Of a DNA stretch of 64,000 nt, positions 18,246-27,749 are shown piece after piece; the stretch's first letter is position 1; each line of letters starts with the position of its first letter. Source of the DNA: Psychromonas algarum (GTDB taxonomy: Bacteria > Pseudomonadota > Gammaproteobacteria > Enterobacterales > Psychromonadaceae); contig NZ_SNUW01000003.1 in assembly GCF_004376845.1 (NCBI RefSeq), positions 62,001 through 126,000 of the forward strand. Direction: 5' to 3'. The notes under the pieces are model-generated. The model saw nothing but the letters and a program-made list of their open reading frames with translations, was not told the origin of the DNA and searched no databases. Both the position numbers and the translations under genes were made by a program.

Positions 18246-19337
18246 TTACAACGAACCCTGTGCTAATGCAGCAAGTTTGTCTGCTTGATCTTCTTGTAGA
18301 ATAGGATCCAGTAAAGCATCTAATTCCCCTTCTAATACTTCATTTAAACGGTATATCGTTAAATTAATACGGTGATCACTTACTCGACCTTGTGGGTAAT
18401 TATAAGTACGAATGCGTTCACTACGATCACCACTAGCAACTAGACTACGGCGAATATCTTGCTCTTCCGCATTATTTTTTTCATCTTCAGCTTGTTGCAA
18501 ACGAGCTTGTAGTACAGACATCGCTTGAGCACGATTTTTATGCTGTGATCGTTGATCCTGACATTCAACAACTGTTCCCGTTGGTACGTGCGTAATACGA
18601 ATAGCCGAGTCAGTTTTATTAACATGCTGACCACCAGCCCCCGATGCACGGAAAGTATCAACTTTTAAATCAGCAGGATTAATTGAAATAGCTTCAGATT
18701 CTGGAATTTCAGGCATTACCACTACAGTACATGCAGAGGTATGAATACGGCCTTGTGATTCAGTTTCTGGAACACGTTGTACACGGTGACCACCTGATTC
18801 AAACTTCATTAAACCATAAGCACCGTCGCCTTCGATTTGCATGATGACTTCTTTAAAACCACCTTGCTCGCTCTCATTGCTATTCATGACTGTCATGCGC
18901 CATTTTTTGCTATCAGAGAATTTACTGTACATACGGAATAAATTACCTGCAAAAATTGCCGCTTCATCACCACCAGCACCGGCTCGAATTTCAACAAAAC
19001 AGTTACGATCATCATTTGGATCTTTTGGTAACAATAATATTTGTAGTTGATCAGCTAATTTTTCTACATTTTCTTTTGCTTCAACGATTTCATCTTGAGC
19101 CATTTCACGCATCTCTTGATCATCGTCTTCTAACATTAATTCAGCAGCAACAAGATCTTCCTGAGCGGATTGAAATGCTTTAAAAGAAAGCACAACCTCT
19201 TCAAGTTGTGAATACTCTTTAGTTAATTCTCGGTATTTATCTTGATCCGCCATGGTTTCAGGATCACCTAACAATGCTTGAACTTCTTCATAGCGTTCAA
19301 CTAATATTTCTAATTTTGCAACAATTGATGCTTTCAT
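18246..19337 (-). CDS. prfA: Peptide chain release factor 1
   Basis: 363 residues. The stop-codon recognition tripeptide is P-E-T at 190-192 (RVPETESQG), and the catalytic GGQ is at 235-237 ([10 protein letters not shown]), which sets it apart from RF2 (SPF). It ends translation at UAA and UAG. Length and text are normal. It lies 51 bp after hemA and directly before prmC. Confidence 0.98.
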   Translation of the reverse strand: MKASIVAKLEILVERYEEVQALLGDPETMADQDKYRELTKEYSQLEEVVLSFKAFQSAQEDLVAAELMLEDDDQEMREMAQDEIVEAKENVEKLADQLQILLLPKDPNDDRNCFVEIRAGAGGDEAAIFAGNLFRMYSKFSDSKKWRMTVMNSNESEQGGFKEVIMQIEGDGAYGLMKFESGGHRVQRVPETESQGRIHTSACTVVVMPEIPESEAISINPADLKVDTFRASGAGGQHVNKTDSAIRITHVPTGTVVECQDQRSQHKNRAQAMSVLQARLQQAEDEKNNAEEQDIRRSLVASGDRSERIRTYNYPQGRVSDHRINLTIYRLNEVLEGELDALLDPILQEDQADKLAALAQGSL

Positions 19338-19388
19338 GTTTGTCTCTTTTTATGAATAGGTTAATAGCTTAACTATTAGTTTTATTCG

Positions 19389-20654
19389 TTATAATTCGTC
19401 TTTTGAGCTTAACCCTAAAGTCGCTCTTAATAACATTAACTCTTGCTCATCACCTGTTTGGCTAACAGAGGTTAACGCTTGAGTAGGATGATGGATAAGT
19501 TTATTTGTTAATTTGTACGCAAATTCTTTTAATACTTTTTCACTATCATTGCCATTCGCTAATGAAGTAATAGCACGTTGTAATAATTCATCTCTTAATT
19601 GCTCACTGTTTTGACGATATAAACGGATACTTTCAACCGCTTTTAATGATTCTTGCCAAGCGATAAAGTCTTCAACGCAAGTAACAATTATTTTCTCTGC
19701 TTCGATAGCAGCTTCCGCTCTAGCTTGTTTATTCTCTTCAATAATACCTTGTAGATCATCAACGCTATAGAGGTAAGCATCATTTAATTCAGAAACTTGG
19801 GGTTCAATATCACTAGGAACAGCAATATCAATAAATAACATGGGTTGATGACGACGATGCTTTAACGCAGTTTCCACCATACCTTTACCAATAATAGGTA
19901 ATGGGCTTGCAGTTGAAGAAATAATAATATCTGATTCAGCAAGATGATTTGGTATTTCACCTAAGGTAATTGCTTTTGCATCGAACCTATCAACCAGTTC
20001 CATTGCTCTTGCCAGTGTTCTATTCGCAATAGTAATGTTAGGCACTTCGTGTTCTAACAAATATTTACCTACTAGTTCAATCGTTTCACCCGCACCAATG
20101 AGGAGTACTCGGCTTTGTTTTAAATCACTAAAAATTTGTCTCGCCAAACATACTGCAGCAAAAGCTACGGAGATAGCATTTGCGCCTATTTGTGTTTCAG
20201 TCCGAACACGTTTTGCAACAGTGAATGCATGTTGAAACCATTTATTTAATATTTTATTCGTTGCTTTTTCTTGGTTTGCTGTTGCAAAAGCTTGTTTAAT
20301 TTGCCCCAGTATTTGTGGTTCACCTAATACTAGAGAATCTAAACCACACGCAACACGGAATAAATGCGCCACGGCCTCTTGGTTTTGATAACAATAAAAA
20401 TTATTTTCAAAACTGCCTGCATCAAGATGATGAAATTGGATCAACCAATTTAATAACGCATCACTCTCAGTTTCATTGGTGTAACAATATATTTCACAAC
20501 GATTACAGGTAGAAATAATAACGGCTTCTTCAATAAACGGTTGCGCTAACAAATCTGCATAAGCAGCAATCAAAGAATTAGGTGCAAAAGCAACTTGTTC
20601 TCTTAATCTCACTGACGCAGTTTGATGATTAATTCCTAACGCAAATAATGGCAT
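19389..20654 (-). CDS. hemA: Glutamyl-tRNA reductase HemA
   Basis: 421 residues. The catalytic Cys50 is in STCNRCEIY. SLVLGEPQILGQIK, an NADPH Rossmann segment VLLIGAGETIELVGKYL and the C-terminal dimerisation helices are all visible. It reduces glutamyl-tRNA to glutamate semialdehyde, the first step of C5 haem synthesis. It is the first gene of the eight-gene minus-strand operon and is divergent from bamE across 244 bp. In many relatives lolB occupies the divergent position; here it is bamE. Confidence 0.98.
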   Translation of the reverse strand: MPLFALGINHQTASVRLREQVAFAPNSLIAAYADLLAQPFIEEAVIISTCNRCEIYCYTNETESDALLNWLIQFHHLDAGSFENNFYCYQNQEAVAHLFRVACGLDSLVLGEPQILGQIKQAFATANQEKATNKILNKWFQHAFTVAKRVRTETQIGANAISVAFAAVCLARQIFSDLKQSRVLLIGAGETIELVGKYLLEHEVPNITIANRTLARAMELVDRFDAKAITLGEIPNHLAESDIIISSTASPLPIIGKGMVETALKHRRHQPMLFIDIAVPSDIEPQVSELNDAYLYSVDDLQGIIEENKQARAEAAIEAEKIIVTCVEDFIAWQESLKAVESIRLYRQNSEQLRDELLQRAITSLANGNDSEKVLKEFAYKLTNKLIHHPTQALTSVSQTGDEQELMLLRATLGLSSKDEL

Positions 20655-20898
20655 TTATATAATTCACAGATACAAGAAAATGAAGCAAAATAAAAGAGCT
20701 GAATTCTACGTAAATTTGCAGCAAATTTAAAGCGAACTCTGTTTCTACTGCATATTTAGTCTTATTTTTAATCAATTAATGCTTAACACTTGACTGATAA
20801 AACATAAACACAAAATTTCTTCGCTTATATTTTTACTTGTATGCTCTGCTTGGGTATCATCGAGTCAAAATATCTATCACTAAAGCATCGACGAGATC

Positions 20899-21321
20899 AT
20901 GATCATTAAAAAAATATTTTTCTGCCTTGCAATCAGCTTTTCACTTTCTGGTTGTACTTATTTATACGATAAATTTGTATACCAAATAGATGTTACTCAA
21001 GGTAATTACATCGACAGTGCTAAATTAGCACAAATCGAAATTGGCATGACACAAGAACAAATTATCTTTGTATTAGGTTCCCCTATGCTTATTGATCAAT
21101 TTGATTCATCTAAGTGGTATTATGTTCGTTATATCAAACCCGGTGGTGAGAAAGTACAACAATCTCAAATCATACTAACCTTTAAAGATAAAAAATTAAC
21201 GGAAATTAATAGTGAAAATACAGGCGAAGATAATCCGTTAGTTGAACAATCTGCAGAGAAAAAAGAACCAAATGAAGCAGCAGAAAATGCGCAACCTAAT
21301 AAGTCTGTGACTTCTGAATAA
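20899..21321 (+). CDS. bamE: Outer membrane protein assembly factor BamE
   Basis: 140 residues. The lipobox LSGC (Cys19) ends a short signal peptide. The SmpA/BamE core follows: the segment [21 protein letters not shown] with the downstream WYYVRY. The C-terminal 40 residues are Glu/Asn/Ala-rich and probably disordered. BamE is a lipoprotein of the BAM complex and stabilises the BamA-BamD contact at the outer membrane. It is monocistronic and has its own terminator. Confidence 0.92.
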   Translation: MIIKKIFFCLAISFSLSGCTYLYDKFVYQIDVTQGNYIDSAKLAQIEIGMTQEQIIFVLGSPMLIDQFDSSKWYYVRYIKPGGEKVQQSQIILTFKDKKLTEINSENTGEDNPLVEQSAEKKEPNEAAENAQPNKSVTSE

Positions 21322-21347
21322 AGCGGATTATTGAATGAGTGAACTTA

Positions 21348-21378
21348 AAAGGGATATCAGTTGGTATTCCTTTTTTTA
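21348..21378 (+). terminator. Terminator of bamE
   Basis: An 11-bp stem, 21348-21358 with 21363-21373, including two G-U pairs, tetraloop AGTT, followed by TTTT. It starts 27 bases after the bamE stop. Confidence 0.85.
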
Positions 21379-21524
21379 TAGCTATTTAAAGTGCGCTAAC
21401 TCACCTTTAACAACAAATTATTATTTTCCCTTGATCTAGCCCAATTTCATCAACACAAAGCTTTGCATTTTGTTTTCTAATACCTATGATGAAAGTTCCT
21501 CTCAACATAGAAGTGAACAAAAAA

Positions 21525-21761
21525 ATGACTAAAAACTACTCAGATACATTTTTTGAAGAAATCAAATTACTTGCTAAGTTCCCTGAAAAATCACAGTTAG
21601 AAGGACTAAAAATTCATAAAGAAGCCGCACCGTCAGTTATCCAAGCAGCACAATCTCTTTTCGATAAAGGTTTAATCTCTCAACGCGATGGCGGATATTT
21701 AACAGATAGCGGTTTAGAAACAGCCTCACATCTACACCATGTATTAATTGCTTTAAAATAA
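21525..21761 (+). CDS. TIGR02647 family protein (small predicted DNA-binding)
   Basis: 78 residues from the ATG at 21525. The text LAKFPEKSQLEGLKIHKEAAPSVI with GLISQRDGGYLTDSGLE matches the TIGR02647 family known from Pseudomonas and relatives, which is described as DNA-binding. The shape is that of a small winged helix. The frame stays open upstream to ATGs at 21486/21489, but the extra 13 residues have no family counterpart. Neither start has a strong ribosome binding site. It stands alone between bamE and xthA. Confidence 0.75.
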   Translation: MTKNYSDTFFEEIKLLAKFPEKSQLEGLKIHKEAAPSVIQAAQSLFDKGLISQRDGGYLTDSGLETASHLHHVLIALK

Positions 21762-21898
21762 AATCCCAATACCGATAGTTTTACATCTGATTTTTTAAAA
21801 ACGTCAAAAAATAATATGAATTGCTGTCCATTACCTTGTTGAGTAAATAAGCTCAACAAGGTACATTCAGCCTTTTGATTCTGTAAAGGCTATATTCT

Positions 21899-22705
21899 AT
21901 GAAAGTTATTTCCTTCAATATTAATGGACTACGCGCTCGTCTTCATCAATTACAAGCAATTATTGATAAACACCAACCCGATGTAATTGGCTTACAAGAG
22001 ATCAAAGTACATAATGATGCATTCCCTGTTGAAGCTGTCGAAGCAATGGGATACCACGTTTATTATCATGGCCAAAAAGCACATTACGGTGTTGCTATGT
22101 TATGTAAACAAAAACCTTCAGCCGTTCAATATGGTTTTCCTACGGATAATGAAGATCACCAAAAGCGCATGATAATGGTGACAATTGATGATCAAGATGG
22201 ACAACCAGTACATATTCTCAATGGTTATTTCCCTCAAGGTGAGAACCAAACGCATGAAATAAAATACCCATACAAACGTCAATTCTATCAAGATTTAAAT
22301 ACATACCTTAATACACATCATACTGCTGACGATCAGGTTATTGTCATGGGAGACATTAATATTTCACCACTAGATTTAGATATTGGTATTGGTGAAGTTA
22401 ATGCAAAACGTTGGTTACAAACCAAAAAATGTAGCTTTTTACCTGAAGAACGTGAATGGCTGGCAACGTTAATGGGGTTCGGTTTTACTGATACATTCCG
22501 CTTATTACACCCAGAAGAAAATGAAAAATTCAGTTGGTTTGATTACCGTTCTCGTGGTTTTGATGATAACCGGGGTTTACGCATTGATGTGATTTTAGCC
22601 ACTGCAACATTAGCAGAGAAAACCGTAGAAGCAGACATTGATTATGAATTAAGAGGAATCGATAAACCTTCAGATCATGCGCCTATCTGGACTGAATTTG
22701 CATAA
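21899..22705 (+). CDS. xthA: Exodeoxyribonuclease III
   Basis: 268 residues, the normal length. [10 protein letters not shown], metal-binding Glu34 in GLQEIK, the YFPQGEN region, [35 protein letters not shown] and the terminal SDHAPIW (His260) define XthA. It is the major AP endonuclease and a 3' repair exonuclease in the cytoplasm. It is monocistronic and ends at a strong bidirectional terminator shared with the pseudouridine synthase gene. Confidence 0.97.
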   Translation: MKVISFNINGLRARLHQLQAIIDKHQPDVIGLQEIKVHNDAFPVEAVEAMGYHVYYHGQKAHYGVAMLCKQKPSAVQYGFPTDNEDHQKRMIMVTIDDQDGQPVHILNGYFPQGENQTHEIKYPYKRQFYQDLNTYLNTHHTADDQVIVMGDINISPLDLDIGIGEVNAKRWLQTKKCSFLPEEREWLATLMGFGFTDTFRLLHPEENEKFSWFDYRSRGFDDNRGLRIDVILATATLAEKTVEADIDYELRGIDKPSDHAPIWTEFA

Positions 22706-22726
22706 AATAAGAGCCTGTAAATAATA

Positions 22727-22765
22727 CAATAAAGCTTGTCACCCACTTTGTAACAAGCTTTATTG
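22727..22765. terminator. Bidirectional terminator between xthA and the pseudouridine synthase gene
   Basis: Perfect 13-bp arms CAATAAAGCTTGT (22727-22739) and its complement (22753-22765) with a 13-nt loop, between convergent genes. Confidence 0.85.
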
Positions 22766-22783
22766 ACTAAATTAAAAATTGAT

Positions 22784-23503
22784 TTAAATTTTGGGCCAGT
22801 TTAATTGATCACATCTATCCAATAACAATAACTTATCCTGACAAGATGCTAATAAAAACTCTTTTCCAGCTTCAGGAGTAACTATAAAGTTGAATGATTG
22901 TTGAGCATAATCAAATTGAATTTGATACGCATGTAAATAACCACGATCGTAACGGTATGCGTCTTCTGTAGCATAAATAAGATCGCCACAGATCGCGCTT
23001 CCAATACTCTTTAATGCAACACGAATTTGATGCGTTTTCCCCGTTTTAGGTTTAACAACAAACAAACGTTTTCCATCACCTAATGCATAACTAAAAAACT
23101 GAGTGATCGCTATATTGTCTTGTTTTCTTGTAAGCTTCCACATTGAACGACGTGACTTCTCCATTCCACCTTTAATCAAGCCCTGTGTCTTTTTAGGTTT
23201 TTTATCAGAAATAGCTAAGTAATATTTTTGTATTTGTTGCGTTTTAAATAATTCAGATAACCCATTAGCATCTTGTGATGATTTCGCTAACAGTAATAAA
23301 CCCGAAGTCATTTTATCTAATCTATGTACGCTATACAGTTTTTGTTTTAAAGCTCGCTCGGCAGCAACAACAACACCAATATCCCCTTCTTCAGTATGAA
23401 AGTTAATACCTGCTTTTTTATTGATCACAACAAAGTATTCATTTTCAGCCACTAAAGTAAAATATTGCTGGTATTCAGTCATTGCTTGTATTGCTTTAGG
23501 CAT
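22784..23503 (-). CDS. RluA-family pseudouridine synthase (TIGR01621-like)
   Basis: 239 residues from the ATG at 23503 (GAGAA upstream); a TTG at 23515 would extend into that site. The RluA catalytic motif is SVHRLDKMTSGLLLLAK with the active Asp. KTGKTHQIRVALKSIG is the second family motif. There is no S4 domain. Length and text fit the TIGR01621 group known from Vibrio and Haemophilus, whose RNA target is not established. It precedes the UPF0149 gene on the same side of a shared minus-strand transcription direction. Confidence 0.82.
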   Translation of the reverse strand: MPKAIQAMTEYQQYFTLVAENEYFVVINKKAGINFHTEEGDIGVVVAAERALKQKLYSVHRLDKMTSGLLLLAKSSQDANGLSELFKTQQIQKYYLAISDKKPKKTQGLIKGGMEKSRRSMWKLTRKQDNIAITQFFSYALGDGKRLFVVKPKTGKTHQIRVALKSIGSAICGDLIYATEDAYRYDRGYLHAYQIQFDYAQQSFNFIVTPEAGKEFLLASCQDKLLLLDRCDQLNWPKI

Positions 23504-23544
23504 ATTTATTCTCAATAAAAATAGTGATAGTACTTTTGTTATTA

Positions 23545-24165
23545 TTATTCATCTATGTTTAAAACTTGAGCGGCACAATAAGCAAGGTTAGTTAATAACT
23601 GTGGCAGTATTTGTAATATCTCAGCAAAATCTGGTAACTGTTCAAATAGATCTAACAACTGTTGATCAACTTCTTCACTTGGTGCCAATTTACTTAGTAA
23701 TAAAATACTCGTTTGTAATAAGTTTTGTGTGTTTTCATCTTCATTAGTCACTAACCATTGTTCATTAAAACATTCAATAGCTGCTAAATATCCTGCTGCA
23801 AATTCTACAGCTTCGACAGTTAATGCATCATTATCTAACCATTCTTGACAGTTTAGTTCGTCAAGTGATGTTGCTTCTGCATATAAAGATTGAAGATGAG
23901 CAACAAGATTTAATACTCTTTGTGCGTATTCTGTCGCTTGTTGTTCATCAGTAAAACTAATATCAACACCATCACGCCATAAATAGGACAACCATTGTTC
24001 AAGATCTACCCCTTCAGGTATTGCTTGAATACTACAAATAAAACCAAGTTGATAATAAGCGGGTTGTAACTGTTCAGTTAATGGATGTGTTTTATTAAAA
24101 TGAATAAAATCCATAAAAACAGAATTTTGATGATCGTGTAACGAATCATCAGTTAGGTTATGCAT
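23545..24165 (-). CDS. UPF0149 (YecA/YgfB-like) family protein
   Basis: 206 residues, acidic, mostly helical. QLGFICSIQAIPEGVDLEQWLSYLWRDG resembles the family pattern in which a GF-x-C-A segment is followed by P-x-W-L. The last 30 residues lack the C-terminal SEC-C zinc motif of YecA, so YgfB is the closer relative. The family has no agreed enzymatic role. It is 41 bp upstream of the pseudouridine synthase gene on the same strand. Confidence 0.65.
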   Translation of the reverse strand: MHNLTDDSLHDHQNSVFMDFIHFNKTHPLTEQLQPAYYQLGFICSIQAIPEGVDLEQWLSYLWRDGVDISFTDEQQATEYAQRVLNLVAHLQSLYAEATSLDELNCQEWLDNDALTVEAVEFAAGYLAAIECFNEQWLVTNEDENTQNLLQTSILLLSKLAPSEEVDQQLLDLFEQLPDFAEILQILPQLLTNLAYCAAQVLNIDE

Positions 24166-24203
24166 AATAGGATCCTATCGTAAAAATACAGCTCTAATAT
24201 AGA

Positions 24204-24231
24204 TATAAAAAAGCCCACCCAAAGGTAGGCT
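24204..24231 (-). terminator. Terminator of pfkA
   Basis: Read on the minus strand, AGCCTACC (24224-24231) pairs with GGTGGGCT (24212-24219), including one G-U pair, loop TTTG, then TTTTTT. It is 28 bp after the pfkA stop. Confidence 0.88.
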
Positions 24232-24258
24232 AAATGAATAATAGCTATCTAGTACTAT

Positions 24259-25221
24259 CTAGTACAACAATTTTGATAAATCATATAAATCTTGACGGAA
24301 TGGGCGCTGCATATTATCTAAACAGTCAATAATATCATGATCGATCAGCTCACCATTTTTAATACCAATACAACGAGCACTTCGACCTTCCATCAATACT
24401 TGTACCCCATAAGCCCCCATTCGACTTGCTAAAATACGGTCAAATGCCATCGGTGAGCCACCACGTTGTATATGCCCTAAAATAGTAGCTCGAGTATCGC
24501 GATTGGTTTTTGCTTGAATACGTTTAGCTAATTCATTGATATCAGTTATGCGCTCAGTGATGGCAACAATCGCATGTTTTTTACCTTTTTTCTCACCTAA
24601 CTCAATTTGCTTGATAAGACTATCTTCATCAAAATCTTTTTCCGGTAAAATAACGTACTCACTACCACCAGCAATCGCAGCCCATAAAGTTAAATCACCA
24701 CAATGGCGTCCCATAATTTCAACAATTGAAATACGATTATGTGAAGAAGAAGTATCACGTAATCGATCAACTGCATCAACTACAGTATTTAATGCCGTCA
24801 TAAATCCAATGGTATAGTCTGTTCCAGCAATATCGTTATCAATCGTGCCAGGAAGCCCAACACATGGGAACCCCATTTCACTTAACTTTTTAGCTCCCAT
24901 GTAGGAACCATCACCACCGATCACTATTAACGCTTCGATACCGTGTTTCTCTAATACTTTGATTGCTTCTTGACGAACACTTTCTTCTTTAAATTCAGGA
25001 AAACGAGCGGTACCTAAAATTGTTCCCCCGCGATTGATAATATCTGATACTGAATGGCGATCTAGCTGCTCAATTTTATCTGCATGTAAGCCGGCATAAC
25101 CATCGTAAATACCAAACACTTCAATACCGTTAGAAATACAACTACGCACAACGGCTCGGACTGCACAATTCATTCCCGGTGCATCACCGCCACTTGTTAA
25201 AACTCCAATTTTTTTAATCAT
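24259..25221 (-). CDS. pfkA: ATP-dependent 6-phosphofructokinase
   Basis: 320 residues, the length of E. coli PfkA. The ATP motif [58 protein letters not shown] (catalytic Asp in TIDND), [10 protein letters not shown] and GHIQRGGSP are all present. It catalyses the committed step of glycolysis; the allosteric residues of the PfkA type appear to be kept. It is monocistronic. Glycolytic enzymes glk and pykA lie 32-34 kb away. Confidence 0.98.
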   Translation of the reverse strand: MIKKIGVLTSGGDAPGMNCAVRAVVRSCISNGIEVFGIYDGYAGLHADKIEQLDRHSVSDIINRGGTILGTARFPEFKEESVRQEAIKVLEKHGIEALIVIGGDGSYMGAKKLSEMGFPCVGLPGTIDNDIAGTDYTIGFMTALNTVVDAVDRLRDTSSSHNRISIVEIMGRHCGDLTLWAAIAGGSEYVILPEKDFDEDSLIKQIELGEKKGKKHAIVAITERITDINELAKRIQAKTNRDTRATILGHIQRGGSPMAFDRILASRMGAYGVQVLMEGRSARCIGIKNGELIDHDIIDCLDNMQRPFRQDLYDLSKLLY

Positions 25222-25528
25222 AATTGTCCTCCACCAAAGAATGTTAGTTAGTAAAAAATAGTAAGCGTTGAACTTAATATATTATAAATAATGTCATTTG
25301 ATGAATATTGATCACGAGGAGCACTTGCACATCATTTTCAGTTAAACAATCAACAACTTGATTAACAGCATACAATAATAAGGGCTGAATTAAACAACAA
25401 TATTAGTAAAATCATCATAAAAAATATTTTTATGATGATTATTTATAAAGAGCTTAAATTATTTTAAATTGTCACAAATATGCAATAAAAACGAGGTAAT
25501 GTATTGGAAATTAAAAAAGGAGAATAAA
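25222..25528. other. pfkA upstream region and leader of a small ORF
   Basis: About 307 bp. It contains the pfkA promoter (minus strand) and the promoter of the small ORF (plus strand). Its main visible element is the 31-bp palindrome at 25410-25440. Otherwise it is AT-rich with no coding frame. Confidence 0.5.
25410..25440. repeat. 31-bp palindrome upstream of a small ORF
   Basis: Perfect 14-bp arms AATCATCATAAAAA (25410-25423) and TTTTTATGATGATT (25427-25440) around a 3-nt centre ATA. It could be a plus-strand terminator of an unseen short transcript, an operator, or an RNA hairpin in the leader of the small ORF 89 bp downstream. Confidence 0.75.
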
Positions 25529-25654
25529 ATGAAAAATAAAAAGAAAGCATTTAGAAATAAACATATTTGGTTTTCAGTATGGAATGCAAAAACATCACAA
25601 CTTAGCCCAAAATGCGATGATGAATATCGCCCAATCCGTCAATCCAACCGTTAA
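25529..25654 (+). CDS. Small basic protein of unknown function (41 residues)
   Basis: 41 residues, basic N-terminus (MKNKKKAFRNKH), then a central aromatic IWFSVWNAKT and a polar tail ending RPIRQSNR. I chose the ATG at 25529 because AAAAAAGGAGA lies 5-7 bases upstream, one of the best ribosome binding sites in the window; a longer frame from 25469 lacks one. I do not recognise a family. The strong site and an intact frame between two unrelated genes make expression likely. It is oriented opposite to both neighbours, pfkA and the SulP gene. Confidence 0.55.
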   Translation: MKNKKKAFRNKHIWFSVWNAKTSQLSPKCDDEYRPIRQSNR

Positions 25655-25753
25655 ATAGAGCCTATAAATATATACTCTTTTGCTTGAGGAGTATTAATTT
25701 ATAAATCAACAACAAACATTTTCGCTAACCATTTCCTCCCCTCTAAAAAACAA

Positions 25754-25775
25754 AAGCAGGTTAAAAAACCTGCTT
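25754..25775 (-). terminator. Terminator of the SulP gene
   Basis: Perfect 9-bp arms AAGCAGGTT (25754-25762) and AACCTGCTT (25767-25775), four-base loop; on the minus strand it is followed by TTGTTTTTT. It may also stop the small ORF transcript from the other side. Confidence 0.88.
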
Positions 25776-25814
25776 AAAATAGAGCTTATGAATACGATTA
25801 TAAATACTAAGTAA

Positions 25815-27377
25815 TTAACCTAGTCTATCTGATGCAACTGCATAAGATGGATCTTCAATAACATTTATTTCCACTAATACACCTGCTTTATGTAATAACT
25901 TACGACAATCTTTACTTAAATGGCGAATATGTAATTTCTTGCCTTCTTTTACATAACGTTCATTAAGCACACTGATTGCCTCAATAGCGGAGTGGTCAAC
26001 GACTCGTGAGTCATAAAAATCTACAACCACATGACGAGGATCATTTTTCACATCAAACAATTCTAGAAAATTACTTACAGAGCCAAAAAATAATGGCCCA
26101 TTAATACCGTAATATTTTTCACTATTATCATCATTAGTTTCACATTTAGCATATATGTGGCGAGCATGCTCCCATGCAAATACTAATGCAGAAACAATAA
26201 CTCCAACAAATACAGCGATCGCTAAATCTGTTACTACAGTTACCCCACTCACTAGTACAATAACAAATGCATCTTTACGCGGTACATTACGCATCATTTT
26301 AAATGAAGCCCATTCAAAAGTACCTAACACAACAATAAACATCACCCCCACTAATGCAGCTAATGGAACCACTTCAATTAAACTTGATGCGAATAAAATA
26401 AAAGCTAACAAAGCTAATGCAGCAGTGATCCCCGATAAACGACCACGTCCGCCTGAATTAATATTAATCATCGACTGACCTATCATCGCACAGCCCCCCA
26501 TACCACCAAAGATGCCATTGACCATATTAGATGCACCTTGCGCAACACACTCTTTATTAGGACGGCCACGTGTGCCTGTCATTTCATCTACAACGGTTAG
26601 CGTTAATAATGATTCGATTAAACCAACTGCAGCTAAAATTAATGAATAAGGTAAGATAATTTTCAAGGTTTCTAAACTGAATGGTACGTCAGGTAAAGCA
26701 AATGTAGGCAATGTACCTGCAATGGTCGCATTTTCATCACCACTCATGCCTTGCAAGTAATCTAATACGGTACGAGTATCTAACGCAGGAATAAAATAGA
26801 CTAATAAAGTTACAACAAGAATAGCGACTAAAGTTGAAGGTACTGCCGTTGTTAATTTTGGTAAGAAGTGAATAATAGCCATAGTCAATATAATTAAGCC
26901 GAGCATTACATGTAAAGCACTTCCTTCTAACCAGACTAGTTCACCACTTGCATCAATAATTTTAAATTGTCCTAATTGCGCGAGAAAAATAACAATAGCT
27001 AAGCCATTTACAAAACCAATCATAACCGAGTGCGGTACCATTCGGATAAATTTACCAAAATGTAATGCCCCACAAATGATTTGAAATAATCCCGCTAAGA
27101 GCACTGCAGCAAAAAGATATTGGACACCATGTTCAGAAACCAAGGCAACCATAACAACAGCCATTGCACCTGTAGCGCCTGAAATCATACCTGGGCGCCC
27201 ACCGAATATAGAGGTAATTAATCCCACCATAAATGCTGCATATAACCCCACCATTGGGTCTACCCCTGCCACAAAGGCAAAAGCTACTGCTTCAGGAACC
27301 AGTGCTAGTGCGACAGTTAAACCAGAGAGCACATCATTTTTAACACTGCTTTTATTTATTTGGGGGAATTCGAACAC
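25815..27377 (-). CDS. SulP family anion transporter with STAS domain
   Basis: 520 residues from the GTG at 27377, which has AAAAGGA 9 bases upstream; the frame continues upstream to a TTG at 27452 without site or homology. About 10-12 membrane helices begin with [33 protein letters not shown] and [23 protein letters not shown] are family motifs. The C-terminal STAS domain (about 410-520) has [18 protein letters not shown]. SulP proteins carry sulfate, bicarbonate or dicarboxylates, often with Na+ or H+. The substrate cannot be deduced; the short linker and lack of a carbonic anhydrase neighbour leave it open. Confidence 0.9.
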   Translation of the reverse strand: MFEFPQINKSSVKNDVLSGLTVALALVPEAVAFAFVAGVDPMVGLYAAFMVGLITSIFGGRPGMISGATGAMAVVMVALVSEHGVQYLFAAVLLAGLFQIICGALHFGKFIRMVPHSVMIGFVNGLAIVIFLAQLGQFKIIDASGELVWLEGSALHVMLGLIILTMAIIHFLPKLTTAVPSTLVAILVVTLLVYFIPALDTRTVLDYLQGMSGDENATIAGTLPTFALPDVPFSLETLKIILPYSLILAAVGLIESLLTLTVVDEMTGTRGRPNKECVAQGASNMVNGIFGGMGGCAMIGQSMININSGGRGRLSGITAALALLAFILFASSLIEVVPLAALVGVMFIVVLGTFEWASFKMMRNVPRKDAFVIVLVSGVTVVTDLAIAVFVGVIVSALVFAWEHARHIYAKCETNDDNSEKYYGINGPLFFGSVSNFLELFDVKNDPRHVVVDFYDSRVVDHSAIEAISVLNERYVKEGKKLHIRHLSKDCRKLLHKAGVLVEINVIEDPSYAVASDRLG

Positions 27378-27749
27378 CGCTGTAGTTCCTTTTAGGGCTA
27401 AATATAGGGCGCGTAGTATATCGTTGATTTCGACGAACAGCAAAATAAACAAAACTTAAAGTATTTTATAAATAGAATAACAATAAGATCGCAAAGGAAA
27501 TAACAAGAAGATAAAACTAAATAGGTAATACTATTACCTTTTAGATTATGATTTATTCTCCTTCAATAGCTCCCTTAATCTTATGATTTATAGAAAAATA
27601 CCCTCTTCATTTTTGCTACTTAAATAATCATTAAATATAAATTGATGCTGGCTTGGCTATTTGAACACTTAGATTCAAATAACAAATTTAGAAATGACGT
27701 CCTTAATATTCACAAAAAGAACGTAGATAACTAGCCTGATGATAAAAGA
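27378..27749. other. SulP upstream region
   Basis: About 372 bp without a gene. The minus strand has a plausible promoter for the SulP gene (TTGCGA, 18-bp gap, TATAAA). AGGTAAT (27523-27529) and ATTACCT (27533-27539) form a 3-nt-loop hairpin further upstream of that promoter. No clear terminator for the SpeE-like gene was found. Confidence 0.45.

Noticed and set aside
18440-18661. 73-codon frame antisense-shifted within prfA
   Set aside because: Same-strand out-of-frame shadow of the conserved RF1 GGQ region.
18765-18770. RF1 tripeptide P-E-T in place of the E. coli P-A-T as an unusual stop-recognition motif
   Set aside because: The middle position of the PxT tripeptide varies among bacterial RF1 proteins, so this is ordinary.
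26155-26478. 107-codon plus-strand frame inside the SulP gene
   Set aside because: Its low-complexity Thr/Asn/Ala text is the shadow of membrane helices coded on the other strand.
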